Positions 55,739 through 64,000 of a stretch of DNA of 64,000 nt are shown here, piece by piece. The stretch is from an uncultured Microbulbifer sp. GTDB taxonomy: Bacteria > Pseudomonadota > Gammaproteobacteria > Pseudomonadales > Cellvibrionaceae. Position 1 is the stretch's first letter. The number at the start of each line of letters is the position of its first letter. A model generated the notes under the pieces. It was not told where the DNA came from. It ran no database searches and saw nothing but the letters and a program-made list of their open reading frames with translations. The DNA is taken from positions 124,001-188,000 of the forward strand of contig NZ_CANNGQ010000001.1 in assembly GCF_947504145.1 (NCBI RefSeq), written 5' to 3'. The translations under genes were made by a program, and so were the position numbers.

Positions 55739-56395
55739 TCAGCCTTTGGTGCGTTGGGCAATACTGGTCAGTGCCTTGTGGTAGATCTCGTTGATCTGCT
55801 CGGTGCTTTCCACGGTGATCTGCAGGTCGTTGACCAGGCCGTTGGAGAGCCCGTAGACCCAGCCGTGTACCGACAGCTCCTGGCCGTTTTCCCAGGCATC
55901 GCGCACCGGGGTGGTTTGGCATACGTGGATGACCTGCTCCAGCACATTCAGCTCGCACAGCAGGTCGACGCGATCTTCTTCCGGGAAGAGTTCAATCAGG
56001 GTGTGGTGCTTGTCGCGCACATCCTTGATATGGCGCAGCCAGCTTTCGATCAGACCCAGGCGCTGGTTTTCCAGTGCCGCCTTCACCCCGCCGCAGCCGT
56101 AGTGGCCCACCACCATGATGTGCTTCACCTTGAGCGCTTCCACCGCGAACTGGATGACTGACAGGCAGTTGAGGTCGGACGGCACCACCACGTTGGCCAC
56201 GTTGCGGTGCACAAACAGCTCGCCCGGGAGCAGGTCGACGATCTGGTTGGCGGGGACGCGGCTGTCGGCGCAGCCGATCCACAGGTACTCGGGGGATTGT
56301 TGCTTGGAGAGCTTCAGGAAGAAGTCCGGCTTTTCCCGGCGAGTGGATTCAGACCAGGCGCGGTTTTTTTCGATCAGATCGTTCAGCTTTGACAA
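55739..56395 (-). CDS. can: Beta-class carbonic anhydrase
   Basis: Zinc enzyme of 218 residues interconverting CO2 and bicarbonate. Zinc ligands and catalytic dyad are visible: Cys42-x-Asp44-x-Arg46 in WIGCADSRVPANQIVDLLPG, then HYGCGGVKAA with His and Cys. It matches E. coli Can in length and start (MSKLNDLIEKNRAWSE). Confidence 0.96.
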   Translation of the reverse strand: MSKLNDLIEKNRAWSESTRREKPDFFLKLSKQQSPEYLWIGCADSRVPANQIVDLLPGELFVHRNVANVVVPSDLNCLSVIQFAVEALKVKHIMVVGHYGCGGVKAALENQRLGLIESWLRHIKDVRDKHHTLIELFPEEDRVDLLCELNVLEQVIHVCQTTPVRDAWENGQELSVHGWVYGLSNGLVNDLQITVESTEQINEIYHKALTSIAQRTKG

Positions 56396-56648
56396 GGCAC
56401 TAATTCCGGCGGTTTGTGGAGCGGTTATTATGGGAATTCAGGGGCTGTTAACAATAGCCGCGCAGAATAGCGTTTTTACCGCAGCGCGCCAATGTGCACC
56501 GCTGCTGCGGTCTAATTTTTGACCGGTTTGAGCGGGTGTGAGACTGAAATTGATAGTGTGTTCTGCTACTCTGCCGCGACGTAGTTCTGGCTTATTTAAT
56601 GTACATATTCCTCTTCTGTTGAGACAGGATCACACAGGGACAGGCCTT

Positions 56649-56861
56649 ATGGGGCTCAGAAATTCAGCAATCCGTCGCCCGCGCCGATTCAACAAGCACA
56701 ATGCGGCGCTGACGCGACGGCGTAAAAAAGTGCGCTGGCTGTTGGCCCAGCGCGCTCGCGTGCGCAACTACCGACGTTTTTTTGCCATTCAGAGTGCCTT
56801 GTCTGCCAAGGGGGAGGCCTCGCGGAAAGCAGTGAAACCGGAAGGTAAAGCCACGGAGTGA
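56649..56861 (+). CDS. Small, strongly basic hypothetical protein
   Basis: 70 residues from ATG 56649, with AGGGACAGG upstream. Almost a third Arg/Lys: RRPRRFNKHNAALTRRRKKV and WLLAQRARVRNYRRFF. No homologue recognised; composition suggests nucleic-acid or membrane interaction. The frame extends upstream to 56538 but without a ribosome binding site. It precedes the GNAT gene by 33 bases, so the two may share a transcript. Could be a chance frame. Confidence 0.4.
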   Translation: MGLRNSAIRRPRRFNKHNAALTRRRKKVRWLLAQRARVRNYRRFFAIQSALSAKGEASRKAVKPEGKATE

Positions 56862-56894
56862 GTGGTGTGAAAAATTTGAGGTAACAAAGCGAGT

Positions 56895-57407
56895 ATGGAG
56901 AATTTACAAATGGTGCCGGCGGATACAGAAGTGGAAATTGTTATTGCCGATTACCGGGATGAAAGGCAGGGCGCGGATCTACTGGGGTTGATGGATCATT
57001 ATTCCCGCGACCCCTACGGCGGCGGTGAGCCTCTGTTGGATTTGTGTCACCGTGAACTGCTTGGCCGGTTGGCGGAATTTCCCGGCGCTTTCACGGTATT
57101 GGCTTATCGTGGCGAGGAAGCTGTGGGCTTGGCGAATTGCTTTATGGGGTTCTCCACATTTATGTGCAAACCGCTGGTCAATATCCACGATGTGGTGGTG
57201 AAGGACTCTGCTCGGGGCCTGGGTGTGTGCACGCGGATAATGGAGAAGGTGGCCGAAGTGGCCCGCGAGCGCGGTTGCTGCAAAATCACATTGGAGGTGC
57301 TGGAAAAAAACCTGCCCGCACGGGGCGCTTACCTCAAGTGCGGTTTCAAGCCTTACGCCCTGGATGAAGAATACGGTAAAGCAGAATTCTGGCAGCGCTA
57401 CCTGTAA
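56895..57407 (+). CDS. GNAT-family N-acetyltransferase
   Basis: 170 residues. The acetyl-CoA loop lies in VVKDSARGLGVCTRIMEKVA (Q/RxxGxG/A form RGLGVC), with LVNIHDVVV as the preceding strand and ITLEVLEKNLPARGAYLKCG as motif B. Acceptor unknown. Good resemblance to stand-alone GNATs of ~150-170 residues. Confidence 0.9.
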   Translation: MENLQMVPADTEVEIVIADYRDERQGADLLGLMDHYSRDPYGGGEPLLDLCHRELLGRLAEFPGAFTVLAYRGEEAVGLANCFMGFSTFMCKPLVNIHDVVVKDSARGLGVCTRIMEKVAEVARERGCCKITLEVLEKNLPARGAYLKCGFKPYALDEEYGKAEFWQRYL

Positions 57408-57661
57408 ACCGGAGTGCAGCCAGTATTACCCGGGGCGAACATTTCTATTGTAAATACCACGTAATTTACTCCGCCCCACCGGCTGGCAGCGGGCCGGATT
57501 AGCTCTTCGATATTTCCCACAAACGTCATAAATCCGCAGCAAATTCGCGTACTTGTGCAATACTTTTTGAAGGCAAGAGTGCGAAAACTATGCATCAATT
57601 TTGTGCGTTTGCACCGGCAAATTCCCCCTCAGCATTAAGAGAAATCATGGAAGACAATCTT

Positions 57662-58384
57662 ATGCGATTGACTGCTAACCTGGCCCAGGGCCGCTACGAG
57701 TACAGCTGCGATGGCAGAGCCATGCCGGTGCAGGACGACTGGCAACTGGGCCGCGATGAACAGGGCAGGCAGTTGCTGATCAGCCGGCGCTTGGTAGGCG
57801 AGCAGGATCACGGTATTGAAGTGCGGGCACTGATGGACGCCGGGCTGGTGACCGAGTGCCGTGTTACGTGGAAAGACGAGGTGGACGAGGTTAATGCCCA
57901 CTACCGCCTGGCACCCGAAGGTGGCAGGGCACCCCATATGGGTGATCCTATCGAGGCGGAGTGGACCGGGCCCAATGGCCTGCAGCAGAGCGTGCTCGAA
58001 GGCCATAACCGGCTGCTGTTCCCGCTGATGCGAATTTTTATGGGGCCGTTGCTGCTGCGCTTGTGTGATATGGAGTTTGGCTGTGAGGTGGTAGCGCCGG
58101 ACATTGTCGACCCCTCCCAGCGGGGCAAGCTGCTGGCTCCCCGGGTAAGTCACCGCCGCGCCACCATCATGGCCGGCGATGCCAATATCCAGGGGGTACA
58201 CGACCTGGGCGCGGATATCACGGTATTTTCTTACCAGGGTGATGAGGCGGAGCGGGATACCCATTGTTTTGTCGACCCCCGCGGCTTGTTGGTGGGCTAC
58301 GATTGGCCCAGCAGCACTGGTCGCCTGTGGCAGGTGCGTCTGCGGGACCTGGAATGGGCCCGGGAGCTCACATCCCTCTGCTGA
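57662..58384 (+). CDS. Hypothetical protein, no recognised family
   Basis: 240 residues from ATG 57662, which has GGAAG eight bases upstream (the earlier ATG at 57647 and a frame to 57590 are less supported). Predicted cytoplasmic and beta-rich: GRYEYSCDGRAMPVQDDWQL, then repeated strands such as TVFSYQGDEAERDTHCFVDP and GLLVGYDWPSSTGRLWQVRL. No membrane segment or catalytic motif is evident. Normal GC content for the region, so probably a lineage-conserved gene rather than recent import. Confidence 0.7.
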   Translation: MRLTANLAQGRYEYSCDGRAMPVQDDWQLGRDEQGRQLLISRRLVGEQDHGIEVRALMDAGLVTECRVTWKDEVDEVNAHYRLAPEGGRAPHMGDPIEAEWTGPNGLQQSVLEGHNRLLFPLMRIFMGPLLLRLCDMEFGCEVVAPDIVDPSQRGKLLAPRVSHRRATIMAGDANIQGVHDLGADITVFSYQGDEAERDTHCFVDPRGLLVGYDWPSSTGRLWQVRLRDLEWARELTSLC

Positions 58385-58475
58385 TCGGGCGGCTCCGATC
58401 TCCTGACTGGCCGCACGTTATCGGTTCTTAAAACCATGTAAACTGGCGCACTGAACTGATTCAGGAGCGCCAGTC

Positions 58476-59636
58476 TTGTTTTTACCCCTGCCCCTTTTTC
58501 CGCATTCCCTGTTGTTGCGCTTATTGCGCCTGTTGGCCGCGATCCTCGTGTTGCTTGCGGTGCTGGTTTCGCAGAGCGTGTCGGCGGAAGAGCCCGAGCC
58601 CACGGCACCTTCCTATGAAGAAATTGAGCTGCTGCAGACCGACGACTCCTTGCAGAGTGACGAGCGGCGCCAGCAAAACTGTCTGCGCGAACAACTGTTG
58701 ACTGCACCGGCGAACATCACCCTGGAAGAGATGCGTATTCGCTGCGAGTTGTCGGTGATTCGCGATGGCCGACGGGTGAAGGAAACACCGGTGTTTGCCT
58801 CTGTGCCCGAGGTGGAGTCCGCAGAAACTGACGGGGTAAAGGTCAGTGAGCGCGCCCAGGCGATTCGCGATGCGTCGCAGAATCCGTTTACGCTGGCGTC
58901 CCACAAGACCAACTATCTGTTGCCGATTACGTACAACCCCAAGCCCAACAAGGGTGGACTGGAAGATTACGACGTCAACAACGAGCTGGACCTGGATTCG
59001 ATCGAAGTGCAGTTCCAGCTATCGGTACAGGTGCCCGTGTGGCGGGGCTTTCTAGGCAAGGCGTCTTTCATGAGCTTTGCCTACACCAATCGCTCTTTCT
59101 GGCAGGCCTACAACTCCGATGATTCCGCGCCCTTTCGTGAGACCAATCACGAGCCGGAGCTGATCATGACCTGGTTGAACGACTGGACCATTTTCGGTTT
59201 CCAGAATGTCGCCAATCAGATCGCATTCAATCATCAGTCCAACGGCCGCACCGAACCGTTGTCGCGCAGCTGGAATCGTATTTACGCCAATTTCGCCTTC
59301 GAGAAAGACGACGTCTATTTCACCGTCAAACCCTGGTATCGCATCCCGGAAGACAGGGAAGATGACGACAACCCGGACCTGGAGTTTTACCTCGGGCATT
59401 TTGAGTTTGTGGGCGGTATCGAGCGCGGCGACCATAATATTTCCATCATGGTGCGCAACAACCTGCGCTCTGATAACAAGGGCGCGGGGGAGCTGCGCTG
59501 GAGCTTCCCCATGGGAAACCGGGTGCGTGGCTATGTGAAGTATTTCAATGGCTACGGTGAGAGCCTGATCGACTACGATGAATCGGTACAGACCCTGGGG
59601 ATCGGTATTGAACTGGCCCGGGGAACCGGTAACTGA
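58476..59636 (+). CDS. pldA: Outer-membrane phospholipase A (PldA)
   Basis: 386 residues. TTG start at 58476 with AGGAG eight bases upstream; a long hydrophobic signal peptide ends near SQSVSAEE. After a ~110-residue polar N-terminal region comes the 12-strand barrel: NHQSNGRTEPLSRSWNRIYA has the catalytic His and Ser and the downstream Asn region of OMPLA, and the last strand ends GIGIELARGTGN. Dimeric, calcium-dependent outer-membrane lipase by family. Confidence 0.93.
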   Translation: MFLPLPLFPHSLLLRLLRLLAAILVLLAVLVSQSVSAEEPEPTAPSYEEIELLQTDDSLQSDERRQQNCLREQLLTAPANITLEEMRIRCELSVIRDGRRVKETPVFASVPEVESAETDGVKVSERAQAIRDASQNPFTLASHKTNYLLPITYNPKPNKGGLEDYDVNNELDLDSIEVQFQLSVQVPVWRGFLGKASFMSFAYTNRSFWQAYNSDDSAPFRETNHEPELIMTWLNDWTIFGFQNVANQIAFNHQSNGRTEPLSRSWNRIYANFAFEKDDVYFTVKPWYRIPEDREDDDNPDLEFYLGHFEFVGGIERGDHNISIMVRNNLRSDNKGAGELRWSFPMGNRVRGYVKYFNGYGESLIDYDESVQTLGIGIELARGTGN

Positions 59637-59671
59637 GCCACGCTTAAGCGGAATCAAGACAAGGTCCACGG

Positions 59672-60109
59672 ATGGGATTTGACGACACGTACAAGTTGAG
59701 CGCGCACGCGGTTATTACCAACGAGGAAGGAGAGGTGCTGCAACTGCGCGCCACTTACGCGGATAAAACCTGGGGGCTTCCCGGCGGTGCACTGGACCTG
59801 GGGGAAACCATTCACGAAGCCTTGTATCGCGAGTGCCGGGAAGAGTTGGGCCGCGAAATTGTGATCGATTACCTCAGTGGCGTGTATTACCACCGAGTCT
59901 ACAACTCCCATGTCTTTATTTTTCGCGCGCATCTGAAGGCCTGTGGCGTCAATCCCAATGGGGTGGGCCATGGCAGCGGCGATATTACCCTGTCCTCTGA
60001 GCACTCGGCATTCGATTACTTTCCGCTGGCCGACCTCTCGCCGGTACAGCGCGTACGGGTTCAGCACTGTGTGCAGTTCAATGGAGAAGTTCAGAGCGCA
60101 AAGTTCTGA
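59672..60109 (+). CDS. NUDIX hydrolase
   Basis: 145 residues. The Nudix box is complete: GGALDLGETIHEALYRECRE followed by ELG, fitting Gx5Ex7REUxEExGU. N-terminal SAHAVITNEEGEVLQLRATY is the first strand pair. Substrate (nucleoside diphosphate derivative) not predictable. It starts 36 bases after pldA. Confidence 0.93.
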   Translation: MGFDDTYKLSAHAVITNEEGEVLQLRATYADKTWGLPGGALDLGETIHEALYRECREELGREIVIDYLSGVYYHRVYNSHVFIFRAHLKACGVNPNGVGHGSGDITLSSEHSAFDYFPLADLSPVQRVRVQHCVQFNGEVQSAKF

Positions 60110-60248
60110 AGTCCTGCAATTTCCCGTATTTTCATTTCGTATCGATTCCGATTTGTGGTGGTTATCGCCAATTTTTCGGTGGTGCACCTAAATGTCGCCT
60201 GCCTCCTTTAGTATCTGGCTTCTATGCTGAAAGATAAGAAGAAGTGTT

Positions 60249-62240
60249 ATGGGTGTGGAACTGACAATGCCTGATTTGGGCAACCTGTGTGAGCAGCGCC
60301 AGCCACTGGAGTGTCGAGTGGCGCTGGTCAGCAACGATCGCGATTTGAGTAGCGGCTGGGTGAACGCCCTCAACGCTACCGCCGCGCAGCACGAGAACCC
60401 TTTTGGGCTGCGTTTCGAGGCGGTGGCCACCAGTGCGCTGGAGAAATACCTGCGGGAAGAAGATCAGCTGCAGGCGCTGATTATTGACGGTGGCTGCAGC
60501 CCCGACGAACTCAAGGACGCGGAGCAGCTTGCGGACCGTTTGCACGATCTGCGCGCCCAGTTGAATGTATTCCTGGTGGCGCAGGATTCTTTCCTGAACG
60601 ACCAGGGGGGTGCACCCGCCTCGGTGCGCAAACGCTTTGACGAACTGTTCGACCGGCGCGAATGCAACTTTAACCACATGTTCCGCCTGGTACAGGCGTT
60701 TATTGCCCGCCGCGCTTCCACGCCCTTTGCCGATACCCTCAAGGAATACGTATTCTCGGCTCGCGATGCCTGGCACACCCCCGGGCACTCCGGTGGCGAC
60801 AGCCTGCGCAATAGCCCCTGGGTAGGGGATTTTTACCGTTTTATGGGCGAGCATGTTTTCAATACCGACCTGTCGGTATCGGTACAGGTGCTGGATAGCC
60901 TGCTGGAGCCCCACTCGGTGATTCAGGAGGCCCAGGATCTCGCCGCCCAGGCCTTTGGCGCCGAGCAGACGTTCTTCCTCACCAACGGTACGTCCACTGC
61001 CAACAAAGTGGTAATCCAGCAAGTGCTGGGAGGTGGCGGTAAAATCATTGTGGATCAGGCCTGTCACAAGTCTGTGCACCACGCCATCGTCATGAACCGG
61101 ATTGAGCCGGTGTACCTCAAATCCACCCTGCATCCCCAGTTCGGTATTTACGGCCCTGTATGTCGCGCGGATATCGAAAAAGCACTGGATGAGCATCCGG
61201 ACGCAGGCCTGCTGGTGATCACCTCCTGCACCTACGACGGTCTACGCTACGACCTGAAGCCCATTATCGAATACGCCCACGAGCGCGGCGTGAAAGTGCT
61301 GATCGACGAAGCCTGGTACGCCCACGGATACTTCCATACCGAATTGCGCCCGACGGCACTGGAGTGTGGGGCAGACTACGTCACCCAGAGCACTCACAAA
61401 ATGCTGTCTGCCTTTTCCCAGGCCAGCATGATCCATGTACAGGATCCGGACTTTGATGAATTCCGTTTCCGCGAAAACCTGAATATGTACGCCTCCACCA
61501 GCCCGCAGTATTTGATGATTGCGAGCCTGGATGTGGCGCGCAAACAGATGGTGATGGAAGGCTACGGCCGCTTGCGGCACTGTGCGCAAATGGTTGCGAC
61601 ACTGCGCCGGGAAGTGGATGCCACCGGCGTGTTCCGCGCGCTGACTCTGGAAGATCTGGTGCCGGCGCCACTGGCGAAAGACAATATCCGGCTGGACCCC
61701 ACAAAGGTCACGATCGACGTGACTGGTAGTGGATATTCCGGTAAAGAAATCCAGGTAAAATTGTTCGATCAGTTCGGTATTCAGGTAGAAAAAACCACCT
61801 ACAACACAATAACCGTGCTGGTGACACTGGGCAGTACCGAAAGCAAGTTGCTGCGCCTGGTCCACGCTCTTAAACAGCTGGCCCGAAGCCCGCGCAAACG
61901 CAGCCACCCTGGCTCGCCCCGACAGTTGCCCGAATTGACACCGCTCAAGTGTCTGCCCGCCGATGCGTATTTTTCCGATACCGAAGAACTGCCGTTGATG
62001 GACAATGGCGTTGCTGCAGAGAAAAAACTGGTCGGCCGTACCTGTGCCGATGAGATTGTTCCCTATCCCCCGGGCATTCCGGTGCTGGTGCCGGGACAGG
62101 AAATTTCAGCACAGATTGTGCAGTTTCTGCAGCAGTTGTTGCAGGGGCAGAATGCCACGGAAATTCACGGGCTGATTTTCCGCTCGGATGAGCCCATGCT
62201 GCGTGTGATGAAAAAATCGGAACCGGCTGCAAAAAAGTGA
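60249..62240 (+). CDS. Orn/Lys/Arg-type PLP decarboxylase (compact form)
   Basis: 663 residues: an N-terminal response-regulator-like wing domain (CRVALVSNDRDLSSG), a PLP domain and a C-terminal domain. Key segments: DAWHTPGHSGGDSLRNSPWV, FFLTNGTSTANKVVIQQVLG, LIDEAWYAHGYF, and STHKMLSAFSQASMIHVQ with the PLP lysine. PYPPGIPVLVPGQEIS marks the C-terminal domain. Shorter than E. coli SpeC, LdcC or AdiA (711-756). Specificity for ornithine, lysine or arginine cannot be read from sequence; polyamine synthesis is the likely role. Confidence 0.9.
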   Translation: MGVELTMPDLGNLCEQRQPLECRVALVSNDRDLSSGWVNALNATAAQHENPFGLRFEAVATSALEKYLREEDQLQALIIDGGCSPDELKDAEQLADRLHDLRAQLNVFLVAQDSFLNDQGGAPASVRKRFDELFDRRECNFNHMFRLVQAFIARRASTPFADTLKEYVFSARDAWHTPGHSGGDSLRNSPWVGDFYRFMGEHVFNTDLSVSVQVLDSLLEPHSVIQEAQDLAAQAFGAEQTFFLTNGTSTANKVVIQQVLGGGGKIIVDQACHKSVHHAIVMNRIEPVYLKSTLHPQFGIYGPVCRADIEKALDEHPDAGLLVITSCTYDGLRYDLKPIIEYAHERGVKVLIDEAWYAHGYFHTELRPTALECGADYVTQSTHKMLSAFSQASMIHVQDPDFDEFRFRENLNMYASTSPQYLMIASLDVARKQMVMEGYGRLRHCAQMVATLRREVDATGVFRALTLEDLVPAPLAKDNIRLDPTKVTIDVTGSGYSGKEIQVKLFDQFGIQVEKTTYNTITVLVTLGSTESKLLRLVHALKQLARSPRKRSHPGSPRQLPELTPLKCLPADAYFSDTEELPLMDNGVAAEKKLVGRTCADEIVPYPPGIPVLVPGQEISAQIVQFLQQLLQGQNATEIHGLIFRSDEPMLRVMKKSEPAAKK

Positions 62241-62317
62241 TCTCTCAGTTTAAGTGATGATTGATCGCCCTGCGGCAGCAGTGTAGTTTCTGCAGCTCGA
62301 TGAAGGAGCCAAGTAGC

Positions 62318-63088
62318 ATGCAGAAACTGGACTGGAAGAATCACGTCGCCGCAATCTGGCGGGCAAAGCAGGGAATACTCAAGCCTGTGCGGCGCATGGA
62401 CCCGATCGAATTGGATCAGCTGCTGGGGGTGGACCAGCAGAAGCTGCAGCTTGTGGAAAACACGCAAAAATTTTTGCGCGGAGAGCCCGCCAACCACACA
62501 CTGTTATGGGGTGCGCGTGGTACCGGCAAGTCCAGCCTGATCAAGGGGTTGCTGAACCGTTTTGGGGACGATGGCCTGCGTTGTGTCGAGGTCGGCCTCG
62601 AGGATCTGGAAGACCTGCCGGAAATCGTCGACCTGTTGGACAGTGGCGATGCGCGCAATTACCGCTTTATTCTGTTTTGTGATGATTTTTCGTTTGAGAA
62701 AGGCGATGGACGTTACAAAGCGCTGAAAACCATTCTCGCCGGCTCCCTCGAACTGCCGCCAGAGAATGTCCTCCTGTATGCCACCTCCAACCGCCGTCAC
62801 CTGATCCCAGAGAACGCATCAGACAATCAGCAGACAAAAATCGTGAATGGTGAACTGCACCACGGCGACGTGGTTGAGGAGACCCTGTCTCTCGCCGACC
62901 GCTTCGGCCTCTGGTTGAGTTTCTACCCCGCCGACTGGGATAGTTACCTGAAGATGGTGGACCAGTACTTCAACGAGTTTGACGGCGACCGCGAGCAACT
63001 CCACACCGCCGCCAGACAGTTCGCCATGCTCCGTGCCAGCCACAGCGGACGGACGGCGGAGCAGTTTTCCCGAAGTTATATCGCGTAA
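62318..63088 (+). CDS. DUF815-family P-loop ATPase
   Basis: 256 residues. Walker A is WGARGTGKSSLIKGLLNRFG; Walker B-like FILFCDDFSFEKGD; LLYATSNRRHLIPENASDNQ and DRFGLWLSFYPADWDSYLKM are typical of DUF815 AAA-type proteins. ATG 62318 follows AAGGAG; the frame to 62261 lacks support. Function of the family is not established. Confidence 0.88.
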   Translation: MQKLDWKNHVAAIWRAKQGILKPVRRMDPIELDQLLGVDQQKLQLVENTQKFLRGEPANHTLLWGARGTGKSSLIKGLLNRFGDDGLRCVEVGLEDLEDLPEIVDLLDSGDARNYRFILFCDDFSFEKGDGRYKALKTILAGSLELPPENVLLYATSNRRHLIPENASDNQQTKIVNGELHHGDVVEETLSLADRFGLWLSFYPADWDSYLKMVDQYFNEFDGDREQLHTAARQFAMLRASHSGRTAEQFSRSYIA

Positions 63089-63095
63089 TTTCCGC

Positions 63096-63126
63096 TTGAC
63101 ATAGGTCGCGGATAAACTGGTATTGT
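63096..63126 (+). promoter_or_regulatory. Possible promoter of the TPR gene
   Basis: Perfect -35 TTGACA at 63096-63101; the best -10 is TATTGT at 63121-63126, with a long 19-base spacer. About 78 bases upstream of the TPR protein start. Confidence 0.35.
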
Positions 63127-63203
63127 TTCTGTAATACGTTGTTCTCATTCGCAATGAAGCGTTTTGCGCCAATCTAGCACATTGAAACCCCAAGGGACGT
63201 CCT

Positions 63204-63614
63204 ATGGAGCAATGGAAGGCAGTCATGAGCTCAGCCAATCGCGCGTATCAGGAAGGGCGCGAGAGTGATGCAGAGCAACTTTATCAGTCGGCATGTCAGC
63301 GTGCGGTTCCACTACTTACCGAGTGGCAGGATCACGAAGCGGCAATTGCAATGCTCGCGGTGAGTAACCAGAACCTTGCGGATCTGTATTTCAGCCAGAG
63401 CCGTTATGATGAGGCACTTGTGGTTTACGGTGGGTTATTGCGCACGCTCACAGAGCTTAGCCAGAATAAACGCGGCGATAGTCAGCTGGCCCATTTCGCC
63501 GAGAGCGCTCTGGAAAAAGCGGGCGCGGAACTTTCTCAGGAAGTCCGTCGGCGCGAACTGGCGCTGCCAGAAAGTAATCCGGACCTGGAACCTATCCGTT
63601 CCCTGATGTCCTGA
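63204..63614 (+). CDS. Small TPR-like hypothetical protein
   Basis: 136 residues, all helical. Two or three TPR-like units: ANRAYQEGRESDAEQLYQSA and NQNLADLYFSQSRYDEALVV, with polar C-terminus. No signal peptide. Probably a scaffold; partner unknown. GGGACG precedes the ATG weakly. Confidence 0.75.
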   Translation: MEQWKAVMSSANRAYQEGRESDAEQLYQSACQRAVPLLTEWQDHEAAIAMLAVSNQNLADLYFSQSRYDEALVVYGGLLRTLTELSQNKRGDSQLAHFAESALEKAGAELSQEVRRRELALPESNPDLEPIRSLMS

Positions 63615-63657
63615 ATTACCCCGTGATTCCGGCAATTTTTACTGAGCGTGTTTCCGG

Positions 63658-64000
63658 CTAAACAACCAGCGGGTTGCCGCGCTCAATAATGGATTGTACG
63701 TCCACACCCACCGGTAATGTTCCCGTATTGCCCATGCCTCGCGCGCCTAGCCGCGAGGCGATAAATCCTTCTGCCACTGCACTATTGCCGCCCTGTATCA
63801 ATAAGTGGGATTGCATGGTGAGTGCCATCTGATCCACCAGGTGGCGGGCGCGGTATTCGGCATTATCGAGGTTGCCGAGGTCATCTTTCAGATTGTCGAC
63901 CGCCATGTCATAGAGTGGATCACTGCCTTTACTCTTTGCCAGCTCGTCGTACCAGTTGGTGAGGACCGCGGGTGTTTTTGCCAGTGCGCGCAGCACATCC
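63658..64000 (-). CDS. AidB-like acyl-CoA dehydrogenase family protein, C-terminal part only
   Basis: Only the last ~114 residues are in the window; the frame stays open to 64000. The sequence VDQMALTMQSHLLIQGGNSA, VAEGFIASRLG and the ending TLPVGVDVQSIIERG fit the C-terminal helical domain of AidB and isovaleryl-CoA-dehydrogenase-like proteins. AidB binds DNA and FAD in the response to alkylation in E. coli. With the flavin domain outside the window the assignment is moderate. Confidence 0.7.
   Translation of the reverse strand, partial: DVLRALAKTPAVLTNWYDELAKSKGSDPLYDMAVDNLKDDLGNLDNAEYRARHLVDQMALTMQSHLLIQGGNSAVAEGFIASRLGARGMGNTGTLPVGVDVQSIIERGNPLVV

Noticed and set aside
1-64000. CRISPR array, tRNA or rRNA genes
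   Set aside because: No regularly spaced direct repeats and no cloverleaf or rRNA sequence were recognised in any intergenic region.

Overview
The window reads as chromosomal DNA of a marine-type gammaproteobacterium. The gene order suhB/trmJ-isc-ndk-rlmN-pilW-rodZ-ispG-hisS-yfgM-bamB-der and the block pilB-pilC-pilD-coaE-yacG are those of the Pseudomonas/Cellvibrionales branch, and a Microbulbifer-like organism is my best guess (inference from gene order and protein flavour only). Coding is dense, GC-rich and mostly housekeeping, with three accessory stretches: about 28.3-30.7 kb, 31.6-32.4 kb and 36.9-49.4 kb.

Layout. 1-7.4 kb: a partial fatty-acid desaturase, a probable sigma-54-dependent small RNA, a PAS sensor kinase and a MASE1-PAS-GGDEF-EAL protein. 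7.4-9.2 kb: suhB and trmJ, divergent. 9.3-15.2 kb: the complete iscRSUA-hscBA-fdx-iscX iron-sulphur operon behind two abutting IscR boxes. 15.3-25.2 kb: ndk, rlmN, pilW, rodZ, ispG, hisS, yfgM, bamB and der, punctuated by three related REP-like palindromes. 25.4-28.1 kb: gabD-type dehydrogenase, trmO and a membrane-anchored thioredoxin-like protein. 28.3-30.7 kb: two unrecognised genes. 30.7-36.3 kb (minus strand): pilB, pilC, pilD, then a HigBA toxin-antitoxin pair and an antitoxin-like remnant inserted before coaE and yacG.

36.9-47.7 kb is the most interesting part. The major pilin gene pilA, which ends in a serine after its last cysteine, is followed by an LtaS/MdoB-like phosphotransferase and a Wzy_C-type O-antigen ligase homologue. 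Convergent to these lie a WbaP-type initiating transferase, a flippase, two glycosyltransferases and two sulfotransferases. No chain-length regulator, outer-membrane exporter or second polymerase is present. Together they could build a short, sulphated, lipid-linked glycan, flip it and attach it to pilin. The island ends at a decayed RAYT transposase and an orphan AbrB-type gene.

49.5-64 kb: a DUF3360-type membrane protein, a peroxiredoxin, GDPD, flavin reductase, a double-rubredoxin/reductase fusion, carbonic anhydrase, GNAT, phospholipase A, NUDIX, a compact Orn/Lys/Arg decarboxylase, a DUF815-type ATPase, a TPR protein and the end of an AidB-like acyl-CoA dehydrogenase. No rRNA, tRNA, CRISPR array or intact insertion sequence was seen.
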